From: Thalassotalea sp. PS06
GTDB taxonomy: Bacteria; Pseudomonadota; Gammaproteobacteria; Enterobacterales; Alteromonadaceae
Length of the DNA stretch: 64,000 bases
Direction: 5' to 3'
NCBI RefSeq assembly: GCF_007197775.1
Contig: NZ_CP041638.1
Location: forward strand, 2,790,001-2,854,000
Below are positions 62,824 to 64,000 of this stretch, piece by piece. Position 1 is the first letter of the stretch. The number at the start of each line of letters is the position of its first letter. Both the position numbers and the translations under genes were made by a program. A model generated the notes under the pieces. The model had not been told where the DNA came from, made no database searches, and saw only the letters and a list, made by a program, of their open reading frames with translations.

Positions 62824-63630
62824 CTAGACAAATCGTGACAGAATTTCATCCATAGTGGCGACCAAGGCGGCGTTTTTATCCGGGTTTTGTGCGTCGCTAT
62901 GGGGTTTAGCAAATCGACCGCTGTCGTTATCAAAATATTTCCCGGAAGCATCACTAAACTCTGCAGATAAGGCCGCCCGAAAGAGAATATCAGCACCAAT
63001 AGACAAATCGCCGCCAGCAACACCATAGGCTTCTTTCACCATTTTACTGCCTAAAAACGAGGCGGGATTAACGGCAATGATGGCAGGAGCCTGGTCCCCT
63101 AATGTATCGGCCAGGTGTTTCGAAAACATGGTAAGGGCGAGCTTGCTCTGGGCGTAAGCACCATTGTCATCCAAAGTGATATTGCCTTTTAATGCATCAA
63201 GATTTACCGATGCTTGTGCCGCAGATGACAAATTCACTACGCGCCCATGACTGTCCATTTTGCTAAGCAACATTTGAGTCAATGCATAGGGTGCCAGAGT
63301 ATTGACGACGAACCTGACATCGAGGTTATCTGCGGTGAGGGTTTCCGTAGCTTTAAATATCCCGGCGTTATTGATAATCACATCCAGGTGGGAATGATGC
63401 TCCGCAACATTATCAGCAAATTCAGCGATATCGCGAAAACTCGATAAATCCGCGACATATACTTCAATGTCAGTGTCCGGGTACTTGCCCTTGAGCTCAT
63501 TGACCACCTTTGCCAGTTTGGCTTCATTGCGCCCATGCAGCAATAAGTGGTGTCCTGCTGATGCCAGTTTTTCTGCCGTCAGCAATCCAATGCCATCCGT
63601 AGCCCCCGTTAACAAGATTATTTTACTCAT
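62824..63630 (-). CDS. Short-chain dehydrogenase/reductase
   Basis: 268 residues. The NAD(P) site TGATDGIGLLTAEKLASAG is near the start, followed by NNAGIF and the catalytic Ser in VVNLSSAAQ with the Tyr-x3-Lys as YAQSKLALT. These are the classical SDR features. Its substrate is unknown. GGAG precedes the ATG. It is transcribed together with the AhpD-like gene downstream, which suggests a joint role in detoxification or redox metabolism. Confidence 0.88.
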   Translation of the reverse strand: MSKIILLTGATDGIGLLTAEKLASAGHHLLLHGRNEAKLAKVVNELKGKYPDTDIEVYVADLSSFRDIAEFADNVAEHHSHLDVIINNAGIFKATETLTADNLDVRFVVNTLAPYALTQMLLSKMDSHGRVVNLSSAAQASVNLDALKGNITLDDNGAYAQSKLALTMFSKHLADTLGDQAPAIIAVNPASFLGSKMVKEAYGVAGGDLSIGADILFRAALSAEFSDASGKYFDNDSGRFAKPHSDAQNPDKNAALVATMDEILSRFV

Positions 63631-63693
63631 CGCGTATCTCCGCGTGATGTGTTTTAGAAAAGACTAGCAGATAGGATTTTATCCTGGGTGGCG

Positions 63694-63937
63694 ATCGCGA
63701 AAAAGACATCGCGATAAGCTGACAATCAATAATCTGAGCGGAATAAAAATTGCGCTGAAAATTTTATTCCAGGTGACAGCCAAAATTTAAAAAACAAATA
63801 TTGTCAGGGTGACATGAGGCGACAATCGCGAAAAAGACATCGCGATAGGGTGACGACTAAGGCCCTTCGTTGACACCGTTGACACCGTGGAGAACTTCAG
63901 TTCTTCACTGTCACCATGCAGGACTCAATGGTCCTGC
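63694..63937. repeat. GGTGACA/TGTCACC-linker hairpin array
   Basis: Left part, GCTGACA/GGTGACA linkers: ATCGCG/CGCGAT (63694-63715), GGAATAAAA/TTTTATTCC (63740-63770) and a second ATCGCG/CGCGAT (63825-63846) with the same AAAAAGA loop. A joint with GACGACTAAGGCCCTTCG follows. Right part, with inverted linkers (TTGACACC, CTGTCACC, CTGACACC): GTGGAGAAC/GTTCTTCAC (63887-63908) and GCAGGAC/GTCCTGC (63918-63937). The joint AAGGCCCTTCGTTG also occurs at 35871-35884. It is upstream of the dehydrogenase gene. Confidence 0.88.
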
Positions 63938-63960
63938 ACTGACACCTATTAAAGCGCGGA

Positions 63961-64000
63961 CTAGCTAAAACGCGCTTGTAAATAATCAAACACCGCCCGA
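63961..64000 (-). CDS. 3' end of a minus-strand gene, possibly a LysR regulator (partial)
   Basis: Thirteen codons in one frame end with TAG at 63961-63963, encoding RAVFDYLQARFS. This ending resembles the C-terminus of LysR regulators, whose last helix has the form Arg-x2-hydrophobic-Asp-x-Leu. The evidence is short and the gene lies mostly outside the window. Confidence 0.3.
   Translation of the reverse strand, partial: RAVFDYLQARFS

Overview
The window looks like chromosome of a marine, heterotrophic gammaproteobacterium, most likely from Alteromonadales (Colwelliaceae/Thalassotalea-like). This is inferred from moderate GC, the mix of PEP-CTERM and GlyGly-CTERM surface proteins, an ATACCAATT-ended miniature element and the gene families present. 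No rRNA, tRNA, CRISPR, prophage or complete insertion sequence was seen.

Layout. 1-10541 (minus strand): a tad/flp type IVc pilus operon, flp - cpaA - AAA ATPase - cpaB - cpaC - lipoprotein - tadG-like - two tadE-like - tadZ - cpaF - tadB, running off the left edge. 10646-13190 (minus): an L,D-transpeptidase overlapped by an AraC-type regulator with a degenerate receiver-like N-terminus. 13410-19416: a compact envelope module of a small membrane protein, two membrane-anchored sulfatase/phosphoglycerol-transferase-like enzymes, a methyltransferase and a small YLDPGTGS protein. 19.4-34 kb: mostly single genes (GNAT, GH13 amylase, secreted M1 peptidase, MipA/OmpV, YdeP-type molybdoenzyme, MBL-fold hydrolase). 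34.7-43.8 kb: YitT, a 1761-residue secreted subtilase and a DUF885 peptidase. 44.7-48.7 kb: a K+ channel plus yjfK-yjfL-yjfM-yjfC operon. 49.4-51.8 kb: APC permease and Rieske oxygenase. 52.7-56.0 kb: oxyR divergent from ahpC-ahpF. 56.2-64 kb: MFS transporter, small DUF proteins, an ACR3 arsenite exporter, and a short-chain dehydrogenase/AhpD-like pair.

Four PEP-CTERM proteins are scattered through the window. Three of them (43.8, 51.9 and 57.6 kb) are paralogues.

The most unusual content is non-coding. At least seven intergenic spaces hold modular arrays in which a fixed short linker (GGGTAC, GGTGACA/TGTCACC or GGTGGAGT) alternates with short hairpins. The stem sequences differ from hairpin to hairpin but remain self-complementary. 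In the GGTGACA family the linkers reverse orientation part-way through each array, and two of these loci pass into 48-50 bp tandem repeats. Boundary hairpins at three array edges include the stop codon of the adjoining gene. I regard this as the best candidate for an undescribed element system here; its function is unknown.
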